A stretch of 64,000 bases of DNA. It comes from Planctomycetaceae bacterium. GTDB taxonomy: Bacteria > Planctomycetota > Planctomycetia > Pirellulales > UBA7805. The translations under genes and the position numbers were made by a program. Every line of letters starts with the position of its first letter. The first letter of the stretch is position 1. Below the pieces are notes generated by a model that saw nothing but the letters and a program-made list of their open reading frames with translations, was not told where the DNA came from and ran no database searches. Positions 9,908-19,498 of this stretch are shown here, piece by piece. The stretch lies in assembly GCA_902630355.1 (NCBI GenBank), contig CACOUL010000001.1, forward strand, positions 106,089 through 170,088, read 5' to 3'.

Positions 9908-10612
9908 TTAAAATGCGAAATGCTTCGTGGCCTGCGAAAACGCTTCGTGCGCACCGCTGGAAATAAACCCCCAACTGTGCAGCAGGTGCTCGGCGCCGGT
10001 AATCATCATTTGAATTGCGATACAGATCAGCAAAAACCCCATGATTCGCGTGATGGCATTCATACCATTCACTCCCAGTACTCGCAGAAGCAGGTCTGAG
10101 TGACGCAGGCAGATCCACGTCACGAGACTCACGGCTGCGATCGCCAGGCTAACCGCCAGGTAGGCGCTCCAGTCGTCCCCGCTCGTCCCTTCTTTGATTT
10201 TGGCCGACGCCGCGATGACGACAGCCAACGCGCCCGGACCGGCAATCAGCGGCAGAGCCAAAGGGCAGAACGAGATGTCGGCCATTTTGGTCGATTCCTG
10301 TTTTTCATCGGACGAATGGGAATTTTCCTCCTTAGGCGACAGCAGGGAAAAGCCGATCCTTGAAACAATCAGCCCTCCCCCGATCCGCACTCCATCGAGG
10401 GTAATACCGAAAAATTCCATAATGTACGTTCCGCCGATAAAAAAAACGAACATCAGCAGAAAGCTGTAGAGGGACCCCTTGAAGGCCTGCTTACGGCGAA
10501 AGGACGCATCATCCCCTTCTGTGATACTCAGAAAAATGCCGATATTCCCAAAAGGGTCTGTTATCACGAATAACGAGATAAAGATAGCGATGAAATGCTG
10601 CCAGAAATCCAT
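9908..10612 (-). CDS. MarC-family integral membrane protein
   Basis: A 234-residue, very hydrophobic protein with about six membrane segments and the family's PFGNIGIFLSIT and PLALPLIAGPGALAVVI signatures. MarC/UPF0056 proteins are conserved inner-membrane proteins of unknown transport function; an early link to multiple antibiotic resistance was not upheld. A soluble loop of about 25 residues near the middle (SPKEENSHSSDEKQ) is more polar than in many relatives. It reads away from the putA-like gene and sits 50 bases upstream of glcD on the same strand, so co-transcription with glcDEF is possible but not shown. Confidence 0.88.
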   Translation of the reverse strand: MDFWQHFIAIFISLFVITDPFGNIGIFLSITEGDDASFRRKQAFKGSLYSFLLMFVFFIGGTYIMEFFGITLDGVRIGGGLIVSRIGFSLLSPKEENSHSSDEKQESTKMADISFCPLALPLIAGPGALAVVIAASAKIKEGTSGDDWSAYLAVSLAIAAVSLVTWICLRHSDLLLRVLGVNGMNAITRIMGFLLICIAIQMMITGAEHLLHSWGFISSGAHEAFSQATKHFAF

Positions 10613-10821
10613 ACGACCGCTTCCTCAGTGGTGTGCGAATTTTTCTCGTGCGACCGAGATCTATAATAGGTCGGGGAAGAGAACAATGACAGAGCAGGGG
10701 CTACCTTTTTTGCCGGTGGATCAAAAGAATACAGGCCGCCTTCGCCAACGGGCTTTTTCGGCCCGTTAACCCGATAGGCGACCGAGGGAACATCTCCCAG
10801 CGGAAAGTAGCGAGCTATCTC
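10613..10821. promoter_or_regulatory. Divergent region between marC and the PutA-type gene
   Basis: The region holds a TATAAT hexamer at 10663-10668 (plus strand) with only a T-rich, poor -35 box. It also holds a 7-bp inverted repeat, AACGGGC at 10747-10753 with GCCCGTT at 10761-10767, around a T-rich loop. No T run follows the hairpin, so a terminator is unlikely. The hairpin lies in what would be the leader of the PutA gene. Confidence 0.3.
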
Positions 10822-13800
10822 ATGAATGGACCGATCCACGCTCAAGTACACGCATTGCTCTTCGGCGAGACGTCCTCCACATCAGTCGAGAGCCTTCGAT
10901 CGCGGGCCATACAAATAGCGAGGATTATCCAGACCCGGGCGACCGAATTGCAAACGCCCCACGAACGATCGCAACAACACGAACTGGATCAACTGATTCA
11001 GAATCCCGCTGACAAAGCAACGCTCATGAGCATGACCGACCAGGCATTCCGCTCCGAGTCGTCGCGGAGGGCGATGGACCAACTGATCCACATTTTAGAC
11101 GTTCAGGGAATTCCTCAATTCTTCGGTCGCTTCGACCGCACCCTCCTGCACGGATTGCGAACGTTTGGAAGTTATTTACCGGGTGTCGCCACTCCGCTCG
11201 TTCGCGAAAAGATGCAGCGAGAAACCGCCAATGTCATATTGCCAGCCGAAGAGGAACACTTGACTGAGCATCTTAAGCAGCGGCAGCACGACGGCATCCG
11301 GATGAATGTCAACCTTCTCGGCGAAGCAGTACTCGGAGAACAGGAGGCAGAACGCCGCCTTTGCGATTACCAACGTTTGCTCGAGCTCGACGAACTAGAG
11401 GTCCTCTCGGTAAAAATCTCAAATCTTTATTCACAGATTCGTCCCGTCAGTCGCGATTGTTGCGTGCCGATTCTCTGCGATCGCTTCGAATCGCTATTAC
11501 GGAAGGCGTCTCACGAGACCTTCACACGCGCGGATGGCACCCGGGTCTCAAAGATGATCTACCTCGACATGGAAGAATACCGCGATATGGAAATCACCGC
11601 GGAGATGTTCGCCGCGACGCTCGATCGCGCGGGACTCGAACGCGCGCGGGCCGGCATCGCACTCCAGGCCTATCTTCCGGATTCGTATGCTGTTCAACAA
11701 CGGATTACCGAATGGGCACAGAGGCGCACCCGCGAGGGAAAAAGTCCTATCACGATCAGAATCGTGAAAGGTGCCAATATGGAAATGGAGCGCGTCGAAG
11801 CGTCCATTGCCGGATGGGTTCAGGCACCTTTCCAATCCAAGATTGAAACCGATGCCAACTATAAGCGAATGCTCACCTATGGACTGGCCGATCGGCGCGC
11901 CGAATCGGTTCACTTGGGTATCGCCTCCCATAACCTTCTCGACCTCTCCTATGCGCTCGCGGCTGCCGCAGATGCCAATGCATTCAGCTCGGTTCAGTTT
12001 GAAATGCTTGAGGGAATGGCAAATCATCAACGAAGGGCGCTGCATGAAGTGGCAAACAACCTGCTTTTGTACGCCCCCGCCTGCAAACGAGATGATTTTA
12101 TCAATTCCATCGGATATCTCATTCGGCGACTCGACGAAAACACGGGACCCGCTAATTTCCTCCGACATGCCTTTCGCATCGAGGTCGAAAGTAATACCTG
12201 GTCGGAACTAGAAGCCCAATTCACCGATTCATTTTCAGTCACCTCGCAATTGAGTTCCTCTCCGCGTCGCCTGCAGAAGTCGAACGCTGCCTGGACTAAA
12301 CCTTCCTCGTGGCGGAATTTCCAAGGCTCGGTCCCCACCGATTTTATTTTGCCGCCCGGCAGACAGTTGGCACGCGATGTCTATTCGGCGATCGAGAAAC
12401 AGGACACACCTTTGCCGGTTCAGGTGGTCTCGGTGATCGATGGCAGATCGCCCGAGCAATACCGAGAGACCCTCCGCCGGGAAGACCCTTCTGCTCCGGG
12501 CCGAGAGGCGGTCAGCACACGGATCCCGAATCCGGAAGAAATCGCTCGAGCGGTGCCTTGCGCCCACGCAGACCCCGATGCGTGGGGACGCCGCAAGCCG
12601 CAGGAACGGTGCGACACGCTTTTGCGGGTTGCAGCAGCCATCGAATCCAATCGGCGAGAACTGATGACCGTAGCCATGCTCGAAGTCGGCAAAAGCTGCG
12701 AGGAGAGTGACCCGGAGGTATCCGAGGCGGTCGACCTCTTGCGCTTTTATGCAATTGCTGCAGAGGAAATGTCGCGACTCGATTCAATGGATGCTTCCCC
12801 ACGCGGCCCGGTGGTCGTCCTCTCGCCTTGGAATTTTCCGATCGCCATTCCCTGTGGCGGAATTTCCGCAGCCCTCGCGACCGGGAATTGTGTGATTCTC
12901 AAACCTGCACCTGCCGCCGCCGCGACCGCGCAGCGACTGTGTCAGATATTCTGGGAATGCGGGATTTCTAAATCGACACTTCAACTCGTTCCGTGCTTCG
13001 GTCGCGATGCGGGCACCCAACTGCTGAGCCACCCCCAAATCGATTCCGTCATCCTCACCGGCGGCACACGGACTGCCGAGGCAATCCTCAAAGAAAACCC
13101 ACGCTTGCGGTTATTCGCAGAAACTGGTGGAAAGAATTCAACCATCGTCACCGCCATCTCCGATCGCGAGCTGGCGATCAAGCACGTCGCCTACTCGGCT
13201 TTCGGGTTTAGTGGCCAAAAGTGTTCGGCCACCTCGCTGCTCATCCTCGAAGCCGAAGTATATGACGACCCGCAGTTTCAATCTGCCCTGGTTGATGCGG
13301 TTGCCAGCCTCCCGGTGGGTCCGGCGTGGACTCCAGCGACCCGCATCGGCCCGCTGATCGACCCGCCAAAAAATGATTTACTCCGTGCGATTCAAAGTCT
13401 CGACGAAGGAGAGAGTTGGGCGCTGCCGCCGGCAATCGATCCCTCAAACGCACGCCTCGTACATCCCGGAATCAAGTGGGGCGTTCGAGCCGGCTCGTAT
13501 TCTCACCAGACGGAGTTTTTTGGCCCGGTCCTTTCGGTCATGCGGGCAGATGACTTGGATCATGCGATCCGGATTGCCAACGACACTCCCTACGGACTCA
13601 CCGCCGGACTCGAAAGCCTCGACGATCGGGAGCAAGACACCTGGGCACAAAAGATCGCGGCGGGCAACTTATATATCAATCGGCCTACCACCGGCGCGAT
13701 TGTTCTACGACAACCCTTTGGTGGATTCGGCAAGAGTTGCTTCGGCCCCGGGTTCAAGGCTGGCGGTCCCCACTATGTGAATCTTTTCACCCGCTTTTCC

Positions 13801-14469
13801 CACCGCCCGACGTCCACTGTGGAAGTTGCCCCCTTAATCGGCCCTCTGAAAAAATTCGGTGAGTGGTTGCACACGATGGAAGCTGACCAAATCCTCTCGA
13901 CGCCAGCGGTGCACTCGCTCAACGCGACACTTCACGACTACGAAAACCAGTTCATTCGAGAATTCAGCAGCGAACACGACCATTTCCTCCTTGTTGGCCA
14001 GGACAACATCCGGAGATACCTCCCGGCGGAACGCTTGATGATCCGCATCGAAGAAGATGATTCGGTCGAGGATATTTTACCCCGGATCGCTTGCGGCTAC
14101 CTCACGAACCTTCCCTTTACCATTACTCTCTCCCCGAAATGCGGTAACGCAATCCGTCGATTGTTCGGTGCGATCACTGCAGGTGCCCCCGATCGAATGA
14201 CATCTGCAGTGATGGACGACGGCGAACTTTGCGATACGATTACAGCGGGCGAATGCAGAAGGATTCGTTATTCCGGCAAACGCGATGTGACAGACCGGGT
14301 ACGTGCAACCGCCCACATGCACGGTACGGTTCTAATCGAAAGTTCAGTCGCGCATCACGGAATGATTGAGTTGGCGTGGTACTTTCGCGAGCAGAGTCTC
14401 TCGGTAGACTACCATCGTTATGGAAATCTCGGCCATCGTAGCGGAGAAAAACGGCAGATGCCGCAATGA
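10822..14469 (+). CDS. putA: Bifunctional proline dehydrogenase / L-glutamate gamma-semialdehyde dehydrogenase (PutA type)
   Basis: A two-step enzyme that oxidises proline to glutamate. The first half (to about residue 480) is the FAD-dependent proline dehydrogenase barrel, with RIVKGANMEMERVEAS near residue 315 and SDxxTDANYKRM-like sequence after it. The second half is an aldehyde dehydrogenase with catalytic Glu767 in ETGGKNS and nucleophile Cys801 in SGQKCSA. The protein lacks the ribbon-helix-helix DNA-binding domain of enterobacterial PutA, so it should not repress its own gene. About 200 residues follow the ALDH catalytic domain; such C-terminal tails in long PutA proteins often form an inactive ALDH-like domain. 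The length of 1215 fits this branch. Confidence 0.92.
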   Translation: MNGPIHAQVHALLFGETSSTSVESLRSRAIQIARIIQTRATELQTPHERSQQHELDQLIQNPADKATLMSMTDQAFRSESSRRAMDQLIHILDVQGIPQFFGRFDRTLLHGLRTFGSYLPGVATPLVREKMQRETANVILPAEEEHLTEHLKQRQHDGIRMNVNLLGEAVLGEQEAERRLCDYQRLLELDELEVLSVKISNLYSQIRPVSRDCCVPILCDRFESLLRKASHETFTRADGTRVSKMIYLDMEEYRDMEITAEMFAATLDRAGLERARAGIALQAYLPDSYAVQQRITEWAQRRTREGKSPITIRIVKGANMEMERVEASIAGWVQAPFQSKIETDANYKRMLTYGLADRRAESVHLGIASHNLLDLSYALAAAADANAFSSVQFEMLEGMANHQRRALHEVANNLLLYAPACKRDDFINSIGYLIRRLDENTGPANFLRHAFRIEVESNTWSELEAQFTDSFSVTSQLSSSPRRLQKSNAAWTKPSSWRNFQGSVPTDFILPPGRQLARDVYSAIEKQDTPLPVQVVSVIDGRSPEQYRETLRREDPSAPGREAVSTRIPNPEEIARAVPCAHADPDAWGRRKPQERCDTLLRVAAAIESNRRELMTVAMLEVGKSCEESDPEVSEAVDLLRFYAIAAEEMSRLDSMDASPRGPVVVLSPWNFPIAIPCGGISAALATGNCVILKPAPAAAATAQRLCQIFWECGISKSTLQLVPCFGRDAGTQLLSHPQIDSVILTGGTRTAEAILKENPRLRLFAETGGKNSTIVTAISDRELAIKHVAYSAFGFSGQKCSATSLLILEAEVYDDPQFQSALVDAVASLPVGPAWTPATRIGPLIDPPKNDLLRAIQSLDEGESWALPPAIDPSNARLVHPGIKWGVRAGSYSHQTEFFGPVLSVMRADDLDHAIRIANDTPYGLTAGLESLDDREQDTWAQKIAAGNLYINRPTTGAIVLRQPFGGFGKSCFGPGFKAGGPHYVNLFTRFSHRPTSTVEVAPLIGPLKKFGEWLHTMEADQILSTPAVHSLNATLHDYENQFIREFSSEHDHFLLVGQDNIRRYLPAERLMIRIEEDDSVEDILPRIACGYLTNLPFTITLSPKCGNAIRRLFGAITAGAPDRMTSAVMDDGELCDTITAGECRRIRYSGKRDVTDRVRATAHMHGTVLIESSVAHHGMIELAWYFREQSLSVDYHRYGNLGHRSGEKRQMPQ

Positions 14470-14495
14470 ATTTCGCGATAAGTCCCGGATTACAG

Positions 14496-15566
14496 CTACC
14501 GCTCGTCCACCACTTCGCCATCCCAGCGAATCTCGGTCTCCGGCAAATGGGATGCGAGGAATTCGACCCCCGCCGCAGTCACATGGGTCCGCGTAATGAT
14601 CAGGGTTTTAAGCTTCGCGAGTTTGCTTAACTCCGGGATTGCCGCGTCAGAAATGTTGGTGGATCCGAGATGAAGAAACTCAAGGTTCTGCAGGCCTGCA
14701 ATATTTTGAAGCGAGCGATCGGTGATCAGCGTCTTATCGAGGTTGAGCCACTTTAATTTTTTCATTCCGGCCAAATGGACGGCGGCCGTGTCGGAAATCG
14801 GCGTGTCGTACAGATTGAGCTTCACGAGCTGAGGTATCGCGACCAGAGCCCCAATCGCATCTTCCCGTAGATTCTTGCATCCACTGATATCGAGGCTTTT
14901 CAGACGCGGATGGCGGGAAACCGCCGTCAAACCCTTCCCTTCCACTTCACTGCCGGCAACCCGCAAAGTGCTCAGCCGCGGAAGCGTCGCGAGCATCACG
15001 AGCGCCTCATCGCTAATGCGGGTCCCTGCCAACCCAATCTCGCGTATCTCTGGGTGTCCTTTGAGTCGCGCAACACCTTCATCACCAACCGCGGTAAAGT
15101 CCAACAAACACGCCTTGAGCGACTGATGCTCAGCGATCGACTCCATGGCCCGATCGCTGATACGCGTCTTCCCATTTTTCCCCGAAAGCCGAAGCACCTT
15201 AAGCGTGGGGAGTTGCTCCAACTGCCAAATCCCGTTGTCGCTGATCCCGCAGCCACGGAGATCAATGTTTTCGAGCGACGAGAGCCTCCCGAGGGCTGTC
15301 AACTCTGCGTCGGTCACGCCGGTGTCGGCAAATACCACGCGTGAAAGCTTGGGATATTTTTCCAGTCCCCGTAACGTTTCAGCGGAGACGAAGAGCCCTC
15401 GCAGATCGATAGCGGTGACCTCACCATTGTCATTGCGGGTCACAGTTGCTTCGTCCAGCACCGAGGTTTCCCGATCCCGTTCTTCAGCCTCCGCCCGCAA
15501 AGGGCAGGGGCCTCCGTATCCGACGACGCGGCAGACAATCCCCAGCGCGAGCAACCATTGTTTCAT
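14496..15566 (-). CDS. Secreted leucine-rich-repeat protein
   Basis: A predicted signal peptide (MKQWLLALGIVCRVVGYG) begins at the ATG at 15566; a longer frame to 15593 would put residues before it. The mature part consists almost entirely of leucine-rich repeats of 22-25 residues with the pattern LxxLxxLxxLxLxxTxIsDxxL, seen about ten times. This is the 'IS-D' LRR type common in planctomycete proteins. No catalytic domain is attached. LRR proteins bind other proteins; the ligand here is unknown. It is convergent with the PutA gene (26 bases apart). Confidence 0.82.
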   Translation of the reverse strand: MKQWLLALGIVCRVVGYGGPCPLRAEAEERDRETSVLDEATVTRNDNGEVTAIDLRGLFVSAETLRGLEKYPKLSRVVFADTGVTDAELTALGRLSSLENIDLRGCGISDNGIWQLEQLPTLKVLRLSGKNGKTRISDRAMESIAEHQSLKACLLDFTAVGDEGVARLKGHPEIREIGLAGTRISDEALVMLATLPRLSTLRVAGSEVEGKGLTAVSRHPRLKSLDISGCKNLREDAIGALVAIPQLVKLNLYDTPISDTAAVHLAGMKKLKWLNLDKTLITDRSLQNIAGLQNLEFLHLGSTNISDAAIPELSKLAKLKTLIITRTHVTAAGVEFLASHLPETEIRWDGEVVDER

Positions 15567-15616
15567 CCCACTCACCGATATCACTTCGTTCACTTTTGGC
15601 CCGGGTTTTCAAACGC

Positions 15617-16711
15617 TCAGCAATCACTTCGATCCGCAACGCTATAAAAATATTGCTCATATTTTTCGATGATCCGCGGCAGGGCAAAATCACGGATTCG
15701 ATGATTACCTGCCTCGACCAACGCAGCGCGCCGGTCTGCGGCCTCGCCGAGCGACTGGATATTTTCAGTGAGGCTCTCCACTTCAATCTGGCAAAGCTCG
15801 CCATCGATGCCTGGAGTAATAATTTCCTCAGGACCCGTCGGGCACCGAGTGGCCAAAATTGCCACCCCCGCCGCGAGTCCCTCGAGCACCACGTTCGGCA
15901 GGCCCTCCCACCGTGATGAAAGAACCAGCAGATCGGAGGCACGCATCAGCGCGTGCGGGTTTTTCTGGAATCCCATGAATTGAACCCGGTCTCCCACATC
16001 GAGCGATTCAGCCAGATCGGTTAACTCGGACTCGAGCGGCCCAGTCCCCAGAATTCTCAATCGCCAGTCCAAATTCTTCAGCTCCGCCACCGCGCGAATA
16101 AGGAGATCAAATCCTTTTTGGTAGCTCAGGCGTCCGACGGCTAAGATTTGAAACGATCCGTCGCCAAAAGGGGGCGCTCCCTCCGCCGCGGCATGTATTT
16201 CTTTGATATTGACCGGGTTATTGATCACCGTAATTTTTTCTGCTGACAATCGATAACGAGATTCGAGGTAGGCCTTCGTTCCCTCAGCCGGAGCGATGTA
16301 ATGGTCTGCAAGTCGAAAGCCGAGGCGATTGACGAGCATCGCCATGCGATCCTGCTTAAATTGATCTGCCGGGCGACTCTCCGTTTCCCGAATCACTGCC
16401 ACCGCCCCCACCCGGGCCATACGCACGGCAATCGCCGCGATCGGCAGCATCATGATGAACACAACATCTGGCTTGATGCGACGGATTTCATCTCGCAAAA
16501 AAAATAACTTGGCCAGCTTTCTGCGATCGCCGGGACCCGTCACTTCGATATCATCGGGGATTTCTTCGACGTACCGTCCCTCGAATTTTTCCACATAGAG
16601 GTGAACAGAAAAACGATCACGATCCAGGTGATTGAGGAGATGAACCATCACCCGTTCCGCCCCACCGCCCTGAAGCGACGGGATCACCATCAATAGTTTT
16701 ACTTTACTCAT
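15617..16711 (-). CDS. Glycosyltransferase, GT4/GT1 (GT-B fold)
   Basis: A retaining GT-B glycosyltransferase that transfers a sugar from a nucleotide donor, probably in surface polysaccharide assembly. The N-terminus has the glycine-rich SLQGGGAERVMVHLLNHL typical of the family. The C-terminal donor-binding half has AVGRLSYQKGFDLLIRA, MRASDLLVLSSRWEGLPNVVLEGLA and the E-x7-E motif inside the last segment. The 364-residue length is normal. No other polysaccharide genes are adjacent, so the acceptor is unknown. It lies 50 bases after the LRR start on the same strand and may share its transcript. Confidence 0.88.
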   Translation of the reverse strand: MSKVKLLMVIPSLQGGGAERVMVHLLNHLDRDRFSVHLYVEKFEGRYVEEIPDDIEVTGPGDRRKLAKLFFLRDEIRRIKPDVVFIMMLPIAAIAVRMARVGAVAVIRETESRPADQFKQDRMAMLVNRLGFRLADHYIAPAEGTKAYLESRYRLSAEKITVINNPVNIKEIHAAAEGAPPFGDGSFQILAVGRLSYQKGFDLLIRAVAELKNLDWRLRILGTGPLESELTDLAESLDVGDRVQFMGFQKNPHALMRASDLLVLSSRWEGLPNVVLEGLAAGVAILATRCPTGPEEIITPGIDGELCQIEVESLTENIQSLGEAADRRAALVEAGNHRIRDFALPRIIEKYEQYFYSVADRSDC

Positions 16712-16799
16712 GCGTTATCCCACCGATGACTCAAGGGCAGACTCCAGAGTAGACGGCCGACTGATTGCCTTCAAGGCTCATGCGATCGTTCCTGCAGAC

Positions 16800-18887
16800 T
16801 CAGCCCACATCCCCGAGTTGGAGAACGCGGCCATACCGCAGCAATACCCTTTCGCGAATCAACCGGTGGGAATCCTCGGCAAGACCAGGGTCACCCTCCA
16901 ACAGGCGATCCGCGTCCAGTTTAGCCCGCTCGACCGTGGCTGAATCGCGGATCAGATCGGCGATGCGCAACGGAGGCATTCCGTGTTGACGCGTTCCGAA
17001 AAGGTCCCCTGGGCCTCGATTGGCAAAATCGAGCTCCGCCAACTCGAAGCCGTTCGTCGTTTGGGTGAATGCTTCCAATCGCTCTCGAGTCGCTTCCTGA
17101 CTCAGATCCCCGAAGAGAGCACAATAGCCGGGATATTTACCGCGACCCACGCGGCCTCGCAACTGATGCAGTTGGGCCAGTCCAAATCGCTCCGCGCCTT
17201 CAATTGCCATCAGGCTGGCGTTCGGAACATCAACCCCCACCTCAATCACGGTCGTGCTGATCAAAACCTCGGTCTTCCCGCTATAGAAGTCTTGCATCAC
17301 ACTCTCCTTCTCACGCGCCGACAGTCGACCATGGAGCATTGCAATCCTCCGGTCACTCAAGACTCCATTTGAAAGTTCCTCATACACTCGATTGAGGCTC
17401 GCCACATCCCACAGCTCCGAATCTTCAATCAACGGAGCAACCACGTACCCCTGACGCCCCTCCATGATTTGTTGGTTAAAAAATTCCCACCACCGCACTC
17501 GCTCGTTATCGGACGGCAGGTAGGTATGAATCGGCTGACGCCCGGGCGGAGCATCAGTCAGTGTCGTCACGTCGAGATCGCCAAAGAGCGTCATCGTCAC
17601 CGTGCGCGGAATCGGCGTGGCCGTCATCACCAAATAATGAGGCCCCGCATCTTTGAGTCCGGCCCGCTGGCGGACTCCAAACTTATGCTGCTCGTCGATA
17701 ATCACGAGGCCGAGGTTCTCAAACTCGATATCGGGCTGAACCAACGCGTGCGTACCAATCACAACATCGATGGCCCCCTGAGCAAGTTCTGCCACAACCA
17801 GCTCGTGCTGACTTTTTCCCATACCACCAATCAACAATTCGGTACGGACGCGGCTCTTGGCGAGAAACTCACCAAACACCCGCGCGTGCTGCCGCGCAAG
17901 GACCTCGGTCGGGGCCATAATCGCCACTTGGTACCCGTGCGCCACGGCGAGTAACGTTGCGTACAGAGCAACGACCGTTTTTCCACTGCCTACGTCTCCC
18001 TGCAATAAGCGATTCATCGGATGCGTGTGGACGAGATCCTCCGTCAAATCGGCGATCGCGCGGTTCTGGCCCTCGGTGAGGGCAAAGGGGAATCTTCTTC
18101 GGATCCTCGCATCGATTTTTGCCGTCGACTCGAGCGACGGAGCGGTCGACACTGAGGCCCGCATGCCGCGGCGCAGACCCAACCCGAGTTGCAATAACAA
18201 CAGTTCCTGATACACCAGGCGTTCCCTCGCCGCTTTTAATTCCTCATGAGACGTCGGCAGGTGAATCCCCGCCAGCGCCTCGCGGATCCCCACAATCTTC
18301 CATTCCTTGAGCAAGTGATCGGGAATGACCTCGTCTACTTCATCGAGACACGCCTCCAACACCTTCCGCATGGTGGCGCGTAGGTGGCCCTGGCGAATGC
18401 CCTCAGTAAGCGGATACACCGGAAGCAGCCGGCCGACGACCGACTCCTCATCGCTTTCCACATATTCATTATGGGGATGGGTTACCTCCCAACGACCGTT
18501 ACGCAATCGGAACTTGCCGGAGACCAGCAGCGTGCTATCCGTGGTAAATCGCTTTTCCAGAAAAGGCTGATTAAACCAAATCGCTGTAAAAACACCATCT
18601 TCCGCCTTCAGCGTGACCTCTAAGATAGAACGGCGAGGTCCGATTGACCGCGATGAGACGTCCTCGATCGTCCCCAGCATCGTCGCCTGCGTCTCATCTT
18701 CGAGGTCCCCGACCCCGCTCAATTGAGTGAGATCCTGATAATCGCGCGGAAAAAAATAAAATAGATCTCTCGCAATCGTGATCCCCAACCGGGCATACGC
18801 CTCAACACGTCGAGGACCGACCCCGGTCACATATTGGATGGGGGTCGTAAGTGTCAGCTCACTGCCTGATTGCGAAGGCGCGGACAT
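16800..18887 (-). CDS. recG: ATP-dependent DNA helicase RecG
   Basis: A branch-migration helicase that processes stalled forks and Holliday junctions. An N-terminal wedge/OB domain (about residues 1-250) begins with the TTPIQYVTGVGPRRVEAYARLG segment common to RecG. The helicase core has Walker A GDVGSGKT, a DEQH box (DEQHKFGVRQR), MTATPIPRT and QLRGRVGRG. ATG at 18887 (MSAPSQSG) is preferred to the longer frame because the preceding residues do not resemble RecG. The length is then 695 residues, normal for the family. The DEQHRFG motif reads DEQHKFG here, a conservative change. Confidence 0.95.
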   Translation of the reverse strand: MSAPSQSGSELTLTTPIQYVTGVGPRRVEAYARLGITIARDLFYFFPRDYQDLTQLSGVGDLEDETQATMLGTIEDVSSRSIGPRRSILEVTLKAEDGVFTAIWFNQPFLEKRFTTDSTLLVSGKFRLRNGRWEVTHPHNEYVESDEESVVGRLLPVYPLTEGIRQGHLRATMRKVLEACLDEVDEVIPDHLLKEWKIVGIREALAGIHLPTSHEELKAARERLVYQELLLLQLGLGLRRGMRASVSTAPSLESTAKIDARIRRRFPFALTEGQNRAIADLTEDLVHTHPMNRLLQGDVGSGKTVVALYATLLAVAHGYQVAIMAPTEVLARQHARVFGEFLAKSRVRTELLIGGMGKSQHELVVAELAQGAIDVVIGTHALVQPDIEFENLGLVIIDEQHKFGVRQRAGLKDAGPHYLVMTATPIPRTVTMTLFGDLDVTTLTDAPPGRQPIHTYLPSDNERVRWWEFFNQQIMEGRQGYVVAPLIEDSELWDVASLNRVYEELSNGVLSDRRIAMLHGRLSAREKESVMQDFYSGKTEVLISTTVIEVGVDVPNASLMAIEGAERFGLAQLHQLRGRVGRGKYPGYCALFGDLSQEATRERLEAFTQTTNGFELAELDFANRGPGDLFGTRQHGMPPLRIADLIRDSATVERAKLDADRLLEGDPGLAEDSHRLIRERVLLRYGRVLQLGDVG

Positions 18888-19013
18888 GGGGCATCCGTGA
18901 AAGGGGCCGTGATCGTTTCTGCGGTTCAATATATGGAGAAAGATTGCGGGCAACAACGGGAATTCATTATCGCAGTCTTGTGCTCGGGCGCCGGCAGGTA
19001 ACCGAGTCAGCGG

Positions 19014-19472
19014 TTAAAGCAGTCGCTGATAGGCAGACACCGCCATCGCATCGCATTCTTCGTTCTCTTCATGTCCCGAATGGCCGGCGACCCATGAAAA
19101 CTCGACCGCATGTCGCGCGACGAGTTCGTCGAGCGCTTTCCATAATTCAAGATTTTTGATCGGCGCTGTCTTTTTGCCGACCCGTCGCGCCCAGCCGTTT
19201 TTTTTCCAGTTCGGCATCCACTCGCTCAGTCCCTTACCGACGTATTGGCTGTCCGTATAAAGCACCACACGACAGGGACGCTGCAGGGCCCGCAACCCCT
19301 CGATCACTGCCATTAGTTCCATTCGGTTATTCGTCGTTTCGTTCTCGGCACCCGACTGCCGCTTTTCGTTACCCGTGCGGAGATGACGCAGTATGTATGC
19401 CCAGCCTCCGGGCCCCGGATTTCCTGAACAGGCGCCGTCGGTAAAGAGATGAATCTGTGCCTCTGCAGACAT
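19014..19472 (-). CDS. rnhA: Ribonuclease HI
   Basis: Cleaves the RNA strand of RNA-DNA hybrids. The four acidic active-site residues are visible in [19 protein letters not shown] (Asp), [12 protein letters not shown] (Glu), LYTDSQYV (Asp) and EECDAMA (Asp). The basic handle region ([13 protein letters not shown]) is present, which marks the RNase HI rather than the minimal form. Its length is the usual 152 residues. It follows the histidine kinase by 26 bases on the same strand and may be co-transcribed with it. Confidence 0.96.
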   Translation of the reverse strand: MSAEAQIHLFTDGACSGNPGPGGWAYILRHLRTGNEKRQSGAENETTNNRMELMAVIEGLRALQRPCRVVLYTDSQYVGKGLSEWMPNWKKNGWARRVGKKTAPIKNLELWKALDELVARHAVEFSWVAGHSGHEENEECDAMAVSAYQRLL

Positions 19473-19498
19473 GCCTGAATTACTCGCCTGGGGTCAGA

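Noticed and set aside
10747..10767. Hairpin before the PutA-type gene considered as a terminator
   Set aside because: The T run lies in the loop, not after the stem, and no gene on that strand needs terminating there.
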